From positions 248,001 to 312,000 of the forward strand of contig DAOSDY010000003.1 of NCBI GenBank assembly GCA_035362835.1: a stretch of 64,000 nucleotides of DNA, read 5' to 3'. The position numbers and the translations under genes are program-made. Position 1 is the first letter of the stretch, and each line of letters begins with the position of its first letter. The DNA is from Melioribacteraceae bacterium. GTDB taxonomy: Bacteria; Bacteroidota; Ignavibacteria; Ignavibacteriales; Melioribacteraceae. This document shows positions 15,927 to 25,216 of the stretch, in pieces. A model generated the notes under the pieces. The model ran no database searches and was not told the DNA's origin. It saw only the letters and a program-made list of their open reading frames with translations.

Positions 15927-17486
15927 TCAAAATCTTGGGCGTCTTGGTCTTTCCTCATTAGGATCGAAATATTTCCTTGGCAGCTTTTCATCACGCATTG
16001 AGGCGTTATAAACAAATGCCGCCATAATAACCGCCGACTGCATCAGATCCCCGCGGATAGTGAGATCATAAACATCCATGTTGGAATGATGTGTCCTTGT
16101 ATCATAGTGGAGTTCATCCTGAATGAACTGGAATCCGGGCAGTCCGGCACCGTCGAAAGACTGATGATCGGTTCCGCCTGTGTTTCTTATAGTTACTGTA
16201 GCAGCTCCTAAACTGTGGAACGGTTTAAGCCATTCCTGGAAGATCGGAAGAACTGCTTCGTTACCTTGTGTGTAAATGCCCCGGATTCTCCCTGCGCCGT
16301 TATCATAATTAAAATAGGCAGAGAGTTTATCGTAATCCGGTTTCTTCTCTTTCTTGTCCCGATCGAAGAAGTGATTTTTAACATATTCTCTAGATCCGAC
16401 AAGGCCGACTTCCTCGGCATCCCACATTGCAATCCTGATAGTTCTGCGCGGTTGAATACCGATAGCTTTAAGGATTCTTAAAGCTTCGAGTGCAACTGCG
16501 CAGCCTGCCGAGTTATCCGTAGCGCCGGTGCCGGCATGCCATGTATCGAAGTGTCCGCCGAGAATTACAATTTCGTCTTTTAATTTTTTATCGGTGCCGG
16601 GGATTTCTGCAATAATATTATATCCTAATGAATCGGTATCAACAAAATCCGCTCTATATTCCATTTCAAGTTTAACCGGAACATTCTGTTTCAGGATTCT
16701 TACAATCCTGTTATAATGTTCAACTGCAATTGCGATCTGAGGAATAACATCCGGCGAGCCTTTTCTGTATGAACCTCCGCTCTGAACAAAAACAGTTCCG
16801 TATCTTCCCTGAGCCGGTTCAACCGTAACAGCCGCACCTTCACTTATAAGGAATGAAGAAATTGCCTGACGAAGACGGTTGCGCGCCATGAATTCTTCCA
16901 TCCTGTTTGCAAAAGGGGAACGTCCGCCAGGTTCCGGTAGATTTTCCAGCTGTTTCAATTCCTCGTCGGTATATCTCTTAGCATCAGGTTCAAATGAAGT
17001 CTGGACTTCCTGTTCGCCCTGAACAAATACGATCGCGTTTTTCAGTTTCCCTTTAAACGGCTGCAGGTCTTCCTCTTTTTTTATTTCCATAAGCACTGGG
17101 GGTCCTTCAAGTGTACCGTTTAATCCCGGTGTCCAGGCTTTAGGATATCCAATGATCGGCATATACTGCGGCTCGGTCATAGCGAAGTAGAATTTTTTCA
17201 ATTCCCATCCGCGTCCGAACGTTCCCCACGATTCCATCCGGGCATTCTGAAGACCCAGTTCATTCATACTGGAAATAATCCATTTACCTGCTTCTCTATA
17301 TTGATCGGAACCGGCTAACCGGGGTGAGTAGATGTCGGTCAGATAGCTTAAATACTCCATCACTTTGGAGTTTTCAAGCCCTTCTCTTTTAATTCTCTGC
17401 ATTACCTGGTGATCAATTTTCTCCTGGGCTATTGATACAAATGAAACGAGCAGGACAAAAAATAATGTGCAGAATTTTTTTAACAT
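15927..17486 (-). CDS. Exported M28-family zinc aminopeptidase/carboxypeptidase
   Basis: This 519-residue protein has a signal peptide of about 21 residues (ends VSIAQ). The M28 di-zinc site is intact: GGHFDTW (His, Asp), ATDNSAG with the bridging Asp, AMWDAEEVGLVGS with the catalytic Glu pair, a GGTDHQSF Asp-His, and a final His in THHSNMD. An inserted PA-like domain precedes it (residues about 120-260). The closest relatives are plasma glutamate carboxypeptidase-like M28 enzymes of Bacteroidetes. It probably degrades peptides in the periplasm or outside. Shine-Dalgarno GAGGG is well placed. Confidence 0.92.
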   Translation of the reverse strand: MLKKFCTLFFVLLVSFVSIAQEKIDHQVMQRIKREGLENSKVMEYLSYLTDIYSPRLAGSDQYREAGKWIISSMNELGLQNARMESWGTFGRGWELKKFYFAMTEPQYMPIIGYPKAWTPGLNGTLEGPPVLMEIKKEEDLQPFKGKLKNAIVFVQGEQEVQTSFEPDAKRYTDEELKQLENLPEPGGRSPFANRMEEFMARNRLRQAISSFLISEGAAVTVEPAQGRYGTVFVQSGGSYRKGSPDVIPQIAIAVEHYNRIVRILKQNVPVKLEMEYRADFVDTDSLGYNIIAEIPGTDKKLKDEIVILGGHFDTWHAGTGATDNSAGCAVALEALRILKAIGIQPRRTIRIAMWDAEEVGLVGSREYVKNHFFDRDKKEKKPDYDKLSAYFNYDNGAGRIRGIYTQGNEAVLPIFQEWLKPFHSLGAATVTIRNTGGTDHQSFDGAGLPGFQFIQDELHYDTRTHHSNMDVYDLTIRGDLMQSAVIMAAFVYNASMRDEKLPRKYFDPNEERPRRPRF

Positions 17487-17503
17487 GATGACCCTCTGAA
17501 TAA

Positions 17504-17974
17504 TTAATTATTAATAAATTTTTCTATCTGCCTGCGGTGGCGGAGTATATGTACAATTGCATGTTCGAACATCATTTCGATATCGTAAAGACCCCAACGT
17601 GTTGGCTGTCTGGTAGCCAGGATCTGCTGATCGGTCATATTCCAGAAACCCTCGATTGAATTTGCTGTAAATGTAAGCGCTTTATTGATCGCTCTAACGG
17701 CTGACTTGGCATTTTCAATTTTAAATTCGGGGTTAACCGGAACAAGTGCTAAAAAGGTTCTGATCTGGTTGGCGTATCTGTAAGCAGCGTTTACAACATG
17801 ATTTATTATTGATTTTATTGATCGGCAGTCTTCGTCGGTTGTTTTTGCATCGTAAATTCTTTCGAATTTTTCAGGAGGGAGGTTTTCTAGAATCCTGATA
17901 AGATCAGAAGCGGCGCGTTCATACTCATCCATTAATGCGCCAATAGCTCCGGTGCGGAAAGAGTTTTTAATCAT
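17504..17974 (-). CDS. Second DinB-like protein
   Basis: This 156-residue protein shows a DinB-like four-helix bundle: IINHVVNAAYRYANQI with a His in helix 2, and FEHAIVHILRHRRQIEKF at the C-terminus with the family histidines. It differs enough from the protein at 13 kb to be a distinct paralogue. It lies 18 bases upstream of the M28 peptidase gene and is probably co-transcribed with it. Metal-dependent transferase activity is possible from the fold alone. Confidence 0.82.
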   Translation of the reverse strand: MIKNSFRTGAIGALMDEYERAASDLIRILENLPPEKFERIYDAKTTDEDCRSIKSIINHVVNAAYRYANQIRTFLALVPVNPEFKIENAKSAVRAINKALTFTANSIEGFWNMTDQQILATRQPTRWGLYDIEMMFEHAIVHILRHRRQIEKFINN

Positions 17975-18030
17975 TAATTGATCTATAAAAATTTATTCTA
18001 TAAACACTTATGGAAAATAGTAAATAATTA

Positions 18031-21000
18031 TTATTCACTCCCGTCATAATTTAGAATGGGCCTCAGCCACTTTTCAGCTTCCTTCAAACTGATCCCTTTC
18101 CTTTTTCTGTAATCATCCACCTGATCCTTGCTGATTTTTCCAACTGAGAAGTATTTGGCTTCGGGGTGCGCAAAATATAAACCGCATACCGATGCTGCCG
18201 GATACATTGCAAAACTCTCTGTCAGACCGATACCAATTTGTTTCTCAACATCAAGCAATTTCCATATAGTCAGTTTTTCTGAATGATCCGGCTGGGCTGA
18301 ATAACCTGGTGCCGGACGGATACCGGTATACTCTTCTGCAATCAAATCCTCGTTAACAAAATTTTCGTCCTTTGAATAACCCCAGATCTCTTTCCTTACT
18401 TTTTCGTGCAGATATTCGGCAAATGCTTCGGCAAGTCGATCTGCAACTGCCTTCGTCATTATAACATTATAATCGTCATGAGCTTTTTCGTACTCTTCAA
18501 TTATTTTTTCGATTCCAATACCGGTCGTAACGGCAAACATTCCAATATAATCCTCATTACCTGTTTCCCTTGGAGCGATAAAATCCGCAAGAGCTATGTT
18601 CGGGAGGTTTTCCGACTTTATCATTTGTTGACGGATAGTATGAAGTGTTTCAAGAATTCCGTCTCTCTTTTCATCTCGGAAAACAATTATGTCGTCATCG
18701 AAAGAGTTTGCCGGAAAAAGTCCAACTATTCCTTTGGCTTTTAAGAGTCTGCTTCCTATTATCCGGTCGAGAAGATTGTTTGCATCATTAAAAATTCTTT
18801 TGGCCTCTTCACCATACTTTTCGTTTCCGAAAATATCAGGATATCGGCCTTTTAGTTCCCATATCGAAAAAAATGGAGTCCAGTCGATATATTTTCTTAT
18901 CTGATGTAGATCTGCGTCTTCAATAACGGTAACACCGTTTGACGATGGTTTAGGAACGGAAAATTTATTCCAGTTAATTTGGACTTTGTTTTTTCTGGCC
19001 TGATCGATAGGGATATATTCCCGCACAATTTTTCTTTTATAATGTTCCTGCCGCAGTTTTTCATATTCTGATTTAGCATTACTTATAAATTGGTCTCTGT
19101 GTTCACTGCTGATCAGACTGCTTACTACATTAACGCTTTTGGAAGCATCAAGAACGTGAACCGTTGCTTCCGAATATTCCGGAGCTATTTTAACCGCTGT
19201 ATGAATTCTTGATGTTGTAGCTCCGCCAATAAGGAGGGGAATCTTTAATCCCATCCGTTCCATCTCTTTTGCAACATGAACCATTTCATCGAGCGAAGGC
19301 GTGATCAGTCCGCTCAAGCCGATAATATCGACATTTTTTTCGATTGCCGCGGAAAGGATCCTATCCGAAGGAACCATCACTCCGAGGTCGATTACATCAT
19401 AGTTGTTGCAGCCGAGTACAACGCCAACAATATTTTTTCCTATATCATGAACATCGCCTTTTACTGTCGCAAGCAGAACGGTTGAAGCGGACTTTTTTGA
19501 AGTGCCATCCGATGCTTTCGGCTCTAAATATGGTATTAGGTAAGCAACCGCTTTTTTCATTACCCTTGCACTCTTAACAACCTGAGGCAGAAACATTTTT
19601 CCGGAACCGAATAGATCTCCAACAACATTCATTCCCGCCATAAGCGGTCCTTCAATTATCTCGAGGATAGAGGCGTATTTGTTGCGCGCTTCAGCGCAAT
19701 CCTGTTCGATGTATTCAGTCACACCATTAATTAAAGAATACTTCAGTCTCTCCTCAACACTCTGTTTTCTCGATTCATTCTCTTCCTTCTCAATTTTACC
19801 TTCCTTTACAATTCTATTGGCATACTCAACAAGCTTTTCGGTAGCGTCGCTTCTTCTATTTAGGAGGACGTCCTCAACCAACTCAAGCAGATCTTTCGGA
19901 ATCTCCTCGTAGACGGCCAGTTGTCCCGCATTTACAATTCCCATGTCCATTCCTGCTTCAATGGCATGATAAAGAAAAGCTGAATGCATTGCCTCCCGGA
20001 TTTTATCGTTGCCGCGGAAGGAAAACGAAACATTGCTTACACCTCCGCTCACTTTTGCCAGCGGAAGATTTTTCTTTATCCATCTAACGGCTTCAAAATA
20101 ATTAAGAGCATACTGATTATGTTCCTCAATGCCCGTTGCTACGGCAAAAATATTCGGATCGAAAATAATATCCTGCGGAGGAAATCCGACTTCCCGGGTA
20201 AGAATTCTGTATGCTCTTTCGCAGATTTTAATTTTCCGTTCGTATGAATCGGCCTGTCCGTCCTCGTCGAATGCCATTACTATAACAGCGGCACCGTATC
20301 TTAAAATTTTTGCGGCATGCTCTTTAAATATTTCCTCACCTTCCTTCAGGGAAATAGAATTTACGATTCCCTTGCCCTGAAGGCATTTTAATCCTGCTTC
20401 GAGAACACTCCATTTGGATGAATCGATCATAACGGGAATTCGCGATATGTCGGGTTCGGCAGCAAGCAGGTTCAGAAATTTGGTCATCGCTTCTTCAGAG
20501 TTGATCAATCCCTCGTCCATATTCACGTCAAGTATCTGCGCCCCGTTTTCAACCTGGTCTCTTGCAACTGAGAGCGCTTCCTCAAAGTTACCCTCTTTTA
20601 TTAATCGTGCGAATTTTTTCGATCCGGTTACATTAGTTCTTTCACCGATATTTATAAAATTCGAATCGGGGCGCAATATCAGCGGTTCCAATCCGCTTAA
20701 CCGGAGAAGAGGTTCCACTTCCGGAATCCTTCTCGGTTTATACTTCGCCGCAATTTCTGAAAAATACTTTATATGCTCGGGAGTTGTACCGCAGCACCCT
20801 CCAATTATATTTACTAAACCATCTTTGAGATAATCCTCGAGCACAGAGGACATGGTGCCGGGCGTTTCGTCGTATCCGCCGAATTCATTCGGCAGCCCGG
20901 CGTTAGGATACAGACTAACAAATGTAATCGAGATGCGGGACATTTCTGTTATAAATGATCTCATTTGTGAAGCGCCGAGCGAACAATTTAATCCTACGCT

Positions 21001-21726
21001 CAATAAATTCTTTGTGTGAGCGATCGAGATCCAGAAAGCTTCCGTATTCTGGCCTGATAAAGTTCTTCCGCTCATATCGATTATCGAACCGGAGATCATA
21101 ATCGGAAAATCCTTGCCTGTTTCATCCATCAATTCCATTATTCCGAAGAGAGCCGCCTTTGAATTGAGAGTATCGATAATTGTCTCAACAAGCAGGAGAT
21201 CGGCTCCGCCGTCTATTAATCCGCGTGCCTGTTCTTTGTATGCATCCTTCATCTCATCAAACGAAACGGCACGGAATCCGGCATCCATTACATCCGGCGA
21301 AAGCGATAGAGTTTTATTAGTCGGCCCGAGCGCGCCTGCAACGAATCTTGGTTTGTCCGGAGTCTTACATGTAAATTCGAGAGCAACTTCTTTTGCGATT
21401 CTGGCCGCCTCGAAATTTATTTTGTAAACGAGGTGCCCGGTTTGGTAATCGGATTGTGAAATTGAAGTCCCGTTAAAAGTATTTGTTTCTACTATATCGG
21501 ATCCCGCTTCAAAGTACTTCCTGTGAATTCCTTTAATAATCTCCGGTTGCGTTAGGACGAGCAGATCGTTGTTTCCTTTTATTTCAACCGGGTGATCTTT
21601 AAGAAGCTCACCCCGGAATTCCTCTTCTGTTAATTTGTGGCGCTGAATTAGTGTACCCATTGCGCCGTCAAGAACAAGTATCCGCTCCTCTAAAATTCTC
21701 TTAAATGTATCTAATGTAGAAATCAT
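18031..21726 (-). CDS. metH: Cobalamin-dependent methionine synthase
   Basis: Full-length MetH of 1231 residues transfers methyl from methyltetrahydrofolate to homocysteine through methylcobalamin. Domains appear in order: homocysteine-binding (zinc cysteines in GLNCSLG and GGCCGTT), pterin-binding (INIGERTNVTGSKKF), the cobalamin domain with the DVHDIGKN base-off histidine motif, and the AdoMet reactivation domain with the RPAPGYSAQPDH motif, where E. coli has a Cys at the Gln position. No cobalamin or SAM riboswitch can be made out in the 119 bases before the start. It is monocistronic and divergent from hldD. Confidence 0.96.
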   Translation of the reverse strand: MISTLDTFKRILEERILVLDGAMGTLIQRHKLTEEEFRGELLKDHPVEIKGNNDLLVLTQPEIIKGIHRKYFEAGSDIVETNTFNGTSISQSDYQTGHLVYKINFEAARIAKEVALEFTCKTPDKPRFVAGALGPTNKTLSLSPDVMDAGFRAVSFDEMKDAYKEQARGLIDGGADLLLVETIIDTLNSKAALFGIMELMDETGKDFPIMISGSIIDMSGRTLSGQNTEAFWISIAHTKNLLSVGLNCSLGASQMRSFITEMSRISITFVSLYPNAGLPNEFGGYDETPGTMSSVLEDYLKDGLVNIIGGCCGTTPEHIKYFSEIAAKYKPRRIPEVEPLLRLSGLEPLILRPDSNFINIGERTNVTGSKKFARLIKEGNFEEALSVARDQVENGAQILDVNMDEGLINSEEAMTKFLNLLAAEPDISRIPVMIDSSKWSVLEAGLKCLQGKGIVNSISLKEGEEIFKEHAAKILRYGAAVIVMAFDEDGQADSYERKIKICERAYRILTREVGFPPQDIIFDPNIFAVATGIEEHNQYALNYFEAVRWIKKNLPLAKVSGGVSNVSFSFRGNDKIREAMHSAFLYHAIEAGMDMGIVNAGQLAVYEEIPKDLLELVEDVLLNRRSDATEKLVEYANRIVKEGKIEKEENESRKQSVEERLKYSLINGVTEYIEQDCAEARNKYASILEIIEGPLMAGMNVVGDLFGSGKMFLPQVVKSARVMKKAVAYLIPYLEPKASDGTSKKSASTVLLATVKGDVHDIGKNIVGVVLGCNNYDVIDLGVMVPSDRILSAAIEKNVDIIGLSGLITPSLDEMVHVAKEMERMGLKIPLLIGGATTSRIHTAVKIAPEYSEATVHVLDASKSVNVVSSLISSEHRDQFISNAKSEYEKLRQEHYKRKIVREYIPIDQARKNKVQINWNKFSVPKPSSNGVTVIEDADLHQIRKYIDWTPFFSIWELKGRYPDIFGNEKYGEEAKRIFNDANNLLDRIIGSRLLKAKGIVGLFPANSFDDDIIVFRDEKRDGILETLHTIRQQMIKSENLPNIALADFIAPRETGNEDYIGMFAVTTGIGIEKIIEEYEKAHDDYNVIMTKAVADRLAEAFAEYLHEKVRKEIWGYSKDENFVNEDLIAEEYTGIRPAPGYSAQPDHSEKLTIWKLLDVEKQIGIGLTESFAMYPAASVCGLYFAHPEAKYFSVGKISKDQVDDYRKRKGISLKEAEKWLRPILNYDGSE

Positions 21727-21783
21727 AATGTTTCTTTCTCTGGTTTGTAACTGTTAAGATTTTTTCCCCGGCCGTTGCGGTGT

Positions 21784-21815
21784 TTTGATTCAAATTATAG
21801 TTATACTTAACTTTC
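21784..21815 (+). promoter_or_regulatory. Bacteroidetes-type promoter of the hldD unit
   Basis: TTTG at 21784-21787 and TAACTTTC at 21808-21815, exactly 20 bases apart, fit the TTTG / TAnnTTTG pattern with one mismatch in the -7 box. The start codon lies 31 bases downstream. Confidence 0.6.
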
Positions 21816-21845
21816 GCTCAAATATAATAAATAAAAGAGAAGTAT

Positions 21846-22829
21846 ATGATAGTAGTAACCGGAGGAGCCGGATTTATAGGAAGCGCCATCGTTTGGAAAT
21901 TAAACCGGATGGGGATTGATAAAATTATTATCGTGGATGAACTTGGTAAAGACGACAAGTGGAAAAATCTTAACGGATTGAAGTATGAGGATTTTATTCA
22001 CAAGGACGATTTCATTTCGATGATAATGCAAAGCCTGGTGCCATTCAAAGTTTCATCAATTATTCATATGGGCGCTTGTTCATCAACTACTGAAAAAGAT
22101 GCGGATTACCTGATGGATAACAATGTTCATTATTCCCAGGAGCTTGCAAAGTATTCGCTGAACAACGGAGTTCGGTTTATATACGCCTCTTCTGCGGCTA
22201 CATACGGAGACGGAACAGCCGGTTACGAGGATAATGATTCTCTCCTGAACGAACTTCATCCTTTGAATATGTACGGCTATTCGAAACATCTCTTCGATAC
22301 CTGGCTGAAACGGAACGGGATGATAGATAAAATTGTCGGCCTGAAATTCTTTAATGTTTACGGACCTAATGAATATCATAAGGGGGATATGCGAAGCGTG
22401 GTTCATAAATCTTTTGAACAGGTGCGGGATACCGGAAAGGTAAAACTCTTTAAATCCTATAAACCTGAATATAAAGACGGTGAGCAGAGACGAGATTTTA
22501 TTTATGTTAAAGACGCAGTTGATATGACTCTTCACTTTTTTGAACACAGGAATTTCAACGGAATATTTAATATTGGAACGGGAAGAGCTCAGTCGTGGCT
22601 TGAACTTGTTACCGCCGTTTTTAAAGCACTTAACAAACCTGTTAATATTGAATTTATTGAGATGCCGGAGGAGATAAAAGGCAAGTATCAGTATTTTACC
22701 GAAGCCGATACAACAAAACTGAAACTTACAGGATACGATAAAAAAATAAGCAATGTTGAAGAGGGTGTAAGCGATTATGTTAAAAACTATCTTCTCAAAG
22801 ATCAGTATCTCGGTTTAAGTAAAGAATAA
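21846..22829 (+). CDS. hldD: ADP-L-glycero-D-manno-heptose 6-epimerase
   Basis: The 327-residue short-chain dehydrogenase-like epimerase has the NAD-binding TGGAGFIGS at the N-terminus, the family segment MGACSSTTEKDADYLMDNN, and the catalytic YGYSKHLF (Tyr-x-x-x-Lys) near residue 140. The FFNVYGPNEYHK stretch is specific for HldD/RfaD. It makes ADP-L-glycero-D-manno-heptose, the donor for inner-core LPS and the likely substrate of the GT9 enzyme at the left edge. Three small genes follow on the same strand with short gaps, probably one transcript. Confidence 0.94.
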   Translation: MIVVTGGAGFIGSAIVWKLNRMGIDKIIIVDELGKDDKWKNLNGLKYEDFIHKDDFISMIMQSLVPFKVSSIIHMGACSSTTEKDADYLMDNNVHYSQELAKYSLNNGVRFIYASSAATYGDGTAGYEDNDSLLNELHPLNMYGYSKHLFDTWLKRNGMIDKIVGLKFFNVYGPNEYHKGDMRSVVHKSFEQVRDTGKVKLFKSYKPEYKDGEQRRDFIYVKDAVDMTLHFFEHRNFNGIFNIGTGRAQSWLELVTAVFKALNKPVNIEFIEMPEEIKGKYQYFTEADTTKLKLTGYDKKISNVEEGVSDYVKNYLLKDQYLGLSKE

Positions 22830-22841
22830 TCCGGAGGAAAA

Positions 22842-23189
22842 TTGGTAAAAGACACAACCCGGGGTGAATTCAGGAAACGGCTCTATTTTCTTACACTCAA
22901 ACTGATTGAGTTTATCGACCTCCTTCCGAAAGATAATGTTTCTCAGCGGATTGCCGATGAAATATTCAGCAGCGGTACAAGTGTGATAAGCAATTATATA
23001 GAAGCCACCGCGGCTGATACCAAAAAGGAACTTAAGGATTTTACACTTGCCAGCGTGAAATTTGCCAATGAATGCAAGTTATGGCTAGCTCTTGCAAGAG
23101 ACAGCAAAAGGGCTAAATCCGAAAAGGTAAAATGGTTTCTCGATGAACTCGACGAGATTTCCATACTTCTGAGCGATTCAGTCAAATAA
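22842..23189 (+). CDS. Four-helix bundle protein (23S rRNA intervening-sequence protein family)
   Basis: This 115-residue, all-helical protein matches the family first seen in 23S rRNA intervening sequences: FRKRLYFLTLKLIEFIDLLPKDN, then IFSSGTSVISNYIEA, and KLWLALARDSK. It starts with a TTG at 22842 behind a strong CCGGAGGAAAA Shine-Dalgarno; an ATG is not available nearby. It sits 12 bases after hldD, far from any rRNA gene, as is common for stand-alone members in this group. The fold also resembles Avd of diversity-generating retroelements, but no reverse transcriptase is in the window. Confidence 0.85.
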   Translation: MVKDTTRGEFRKRLYFLTLKLIEFIDLLPKDNVSQRIADEIFSSGTSVISNYIEATAADTKKELKDFTLASVKFANECKLWLALARDSKRAKSEKVKWFLDELDEISILLSDSVK

Positions 23190-23201
23190 AAGAAAATTAT
23201 T

Positions 23202-23660
23202 ATGCAGCTTGCGACTCTCTGTTATGTAATTGATAAAGATAAAACATTGATGCTCCACCGAATCAAGAAAAAGGAAGATATCCACGAAGGGAAATGGAAC
23301 GGCCTCGGCGGGAAGTTTGAAAAAGGCGAAACACCTGAAGAATGTGTTGTAAGAGAAGTGAAAGAAGAGAGCGGCTTAACAATAAGTAAACCGAGACTGC
23401 ATGGATTTATTACATTCCCGATGTTCGACGGTAAGAAAGACTGGTACGTTTTTATGTTTACCGCTAAGGATTTTAAAGGAAAACTGATCGATTCGCATGA
23501 GGGTAAACTCGAATGGATTCAGAATGATAAACTGCTCGAATTGAATCTCTGGGAAGGGGACAGGATCTTTATTCCCTGGCTCTTTCAGGATAAATTTTTC
23601 AGCGCACGCTTCGATTATTCGAACGGTAAATTGAAAAACTATTCGGTCGAGTTTTACTAA
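23202..23660 (+). CDS. Nudix hydrolase, 8-oxo-dGTP diphosphatase-like
   Basis: The Nudix box is intact: a GGKFEKGETPEE start and REVKEESGL end (G-x5-E-x7-REVxEExGL), within a 152-residue single domain. The N-terminus (LCYVIDKDKTLMLHRIKK..W.GLGGK) and the DGKKDWYVFMF segment match MutT/MTH1-type enzymes that remove oxidised nucleoside triphosphates. Third gene of the hldD unit; it follows the four-helix protein by 12 bases. Substrate preference is inferred from family. Confidence 0.87.
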   Translation: MQLATLCYVIDKDKTLMLHRIKKKEDIHEGKWNGLGGKFEKGETPEECVVREVKEESGLTISKPRLHGFITFPMFDGKKDWYVFMFTAKDFKGKLIDSHEGKLEWIQNDKLLELNLWEGDRIFIPWLFQDKFFSARFDYSNGKLKNYSVEFY

Positions 23661-23676
23661 GAAAAGGGAGTTTAGT

Positions 23677-24225
23677 ATGCCGAGAATAATTCCACCGCCA
23701 GCAGAAAATCAACCTAAAGTCCCGGATCTAAATCAGGAGAGATTTTTTTCGGAAACACTCTTGAGTCAGAGAATTCACTTCTTTATAATCTTTTTCGTTA
23801 TTGTAGTAACCGGTGCAATTATTGCCGCAAATTTTTCCAATTCATATCTTGTGATTATTCTCTCGATGGGAACCATAATTTCGTGGGGACTAACACTCAC
23901 AATTCTGAGATTATCTCTCAGGATCAGATTCATTAATAAAAAAATGGGCCCGGAAGGAATAAATTTTGTCTCGGCGTTTTTAAAACTTCCGTTCAGAATT
24001 CTCGGCTGGTTCAGCGATATTTTTATTCCCGTTGTCTGTTCGCTGCTGATTACCTCCGGACTTATTCTCTCAACATCCGGTTACTTCGATTTAAAACTGG
24101 TTCCGCGAAAAGTTGAACAGACTTTTAAAGAGGGCATTAAGATCGGAAGCGATACGCTTAAAAAAGCGAAAGAGCCGGTCCGGATAAAAGAATTTAAAAA
24201 CATCGACAGTGTAATTCAGAATTAA
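23677..24225 (+). CDS. Hypothetical membrane protein (182 aa)
   Basis: I do not recognise a family. It opens with a proline-rich charged stretch, has two hydrophobic segments around residues 32-75 and a third around 115-135, then a basic tail with VPRKVEQTFKEGIKIG. The topology suggests an inner-membrane anchor. Strong Shine-Dalgarno AGGGAG. Last gene of the hldD unit, convergent with the alpha/beta hydrolase. Confidence 0.6.
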   Translation: MPRIIPPPAENQPKVPDLNQERFFSETLLSQRIHFFIIFFVIVVTGAIIAANFSNSYLVIILSMGTIISWGLTLTILRLSLRIRFINKKMGPEGINFVSAFLKLPFRILGWFSDIFIPVVCSLLITSGLILSTSGYFDLKLVPRKVEQTFKEGIKIGSDTLKKAKEPVRIKEFKNIDSVIQN

Positions 24226-24243
24226 TCCGTTGAAGGAAAAAAT

Positions 24244-25038
24244 CTAACCTAGTTTTCTTTTAAAGAATCCGCCTATCAGATCGTTCACGTTCTCCGGATT
24301 TTCAAGCGGGGACATATGGCCCGCACCCGGAACAACAGCGAATTCAGCCCCCGGAATCTTTTCAGCCATAGCCCTCATTACAGGCGGGGGAGTAAGTTTA
24401 TCGAATGAACCGCAAATCACGAGTACCGGGATCTTAATATTGTGAAGCGAAGCGGTTGTATCGGTTCTGCTCAATATTGCGATTATGCACCCTTTCACTC
24501 CGATTGGGTCGTGCTTATATGATTTGCTGAGTGTGGATAAGAACGTTTCCTTCTGGTTCTCAGGAGCTTCATCGGAAAAACAGTTTGTAACAAAAGCATC
24601 CGCAAATTTTTTAAGTCCTTCAACATTAATCTGATTTATTGCCGCAGCACGTTTCAATTTACCCGCATTATCATCTGCTTCCGGACGGGTATCCATCAGA
24701 ATAAGAGCTTTGAAAAGATCCTGATGTCTTTCGATTGCGCGAAGAGCAATATATCCTCCCATCGATAAACCGCAGAGCACAGGTTTTGTTAATTTGAGAA
24801 CCGATATTACCGTTAGTAGATCATCTACAAAAAATTCCAGCGTATACTGACCATCACCCACAAAACTTTTACCTAAGCCCCGTACATCGTAAGCAACGCA
24901 ATAATAATCCTTTTCCAAAAATTTAATTTGATTTTCCCACATAGTATGGTCATATGGAAATCCGTGGACGAATACAACGTGTTGTTTTTCCGGATTGCCG
25001 AAAGTATTTACCGAGAGTCCGTTGATTATCTGGTTCAT
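24244..25038 (-). CDS. Alpha/beta hydrolase
   Basis: This 264-residue alpha/beta-hydrolase has the oxyanion/N-terminal HGFPYDHTMW segment, the nucleophile elbow GLSMGGY near residue 95, an acid in CGSFDKLTPP and the catalytic His in GAGHMSPLENP near the C-terminus. The layout matches the 3-oxoadipate enol-lactonase/esterase-like group. No signal peptide, so it is cytosolic. It stands alone between convergent and divergent neighbours; substrate unknown. Confidence 0.87.
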   Translation of the reverse strand: MNQIINGLSVNTFGNPEKQHVVFVHGFPYDHTMWENQIKFLEKDYYCVAYDVRGLGKSFVGDGQYTLEFFVDDLLTVISVLKLTKPVLCGLSMGGYIALRAIERHQDLFKALILMDTRPEADDNAGKLKRAAAINQINVEGLKKFADAFVTNCFSDEAPENQKETFLSTLSKSYKHDPIGVKGCIIAILSRTDTTASLHNIKIPVLVICGSFDKLTPPPVMRAMAEKIPGAEFAVVPGAGHMSPLENPENVNDLIGGFFKRKLG

Positions 25039-25216
25039 ATCGCCTCAAAATTAATTTACCTGTTGGACGAAAATATGCCTCTTGAACAGAATATCCAAAA
25101 TGTGACTTATATCCGGAGATAAAAAAATATGTTTGGATACACTATTTTCTTTTCTAAATTAAACCCGCAATAAATTCCGGTTGTCTCTTGACCGAAAACT
25201 AAAATTTGAGGTAAGT

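Noticed and set aside
21727..21845. Cobalamin or SAM riboswitch before metH
   Set aside because: Only 119 bases separate metH and hldD; no B12-box or SAM core could be identified, and the hldD promoter occupies part of it.
22842..23189. Part of a diversity-generating retroelement
   Set aside because: Avd has a similar fold but no reverse transcriptase, template repeat or variable repeat is near.
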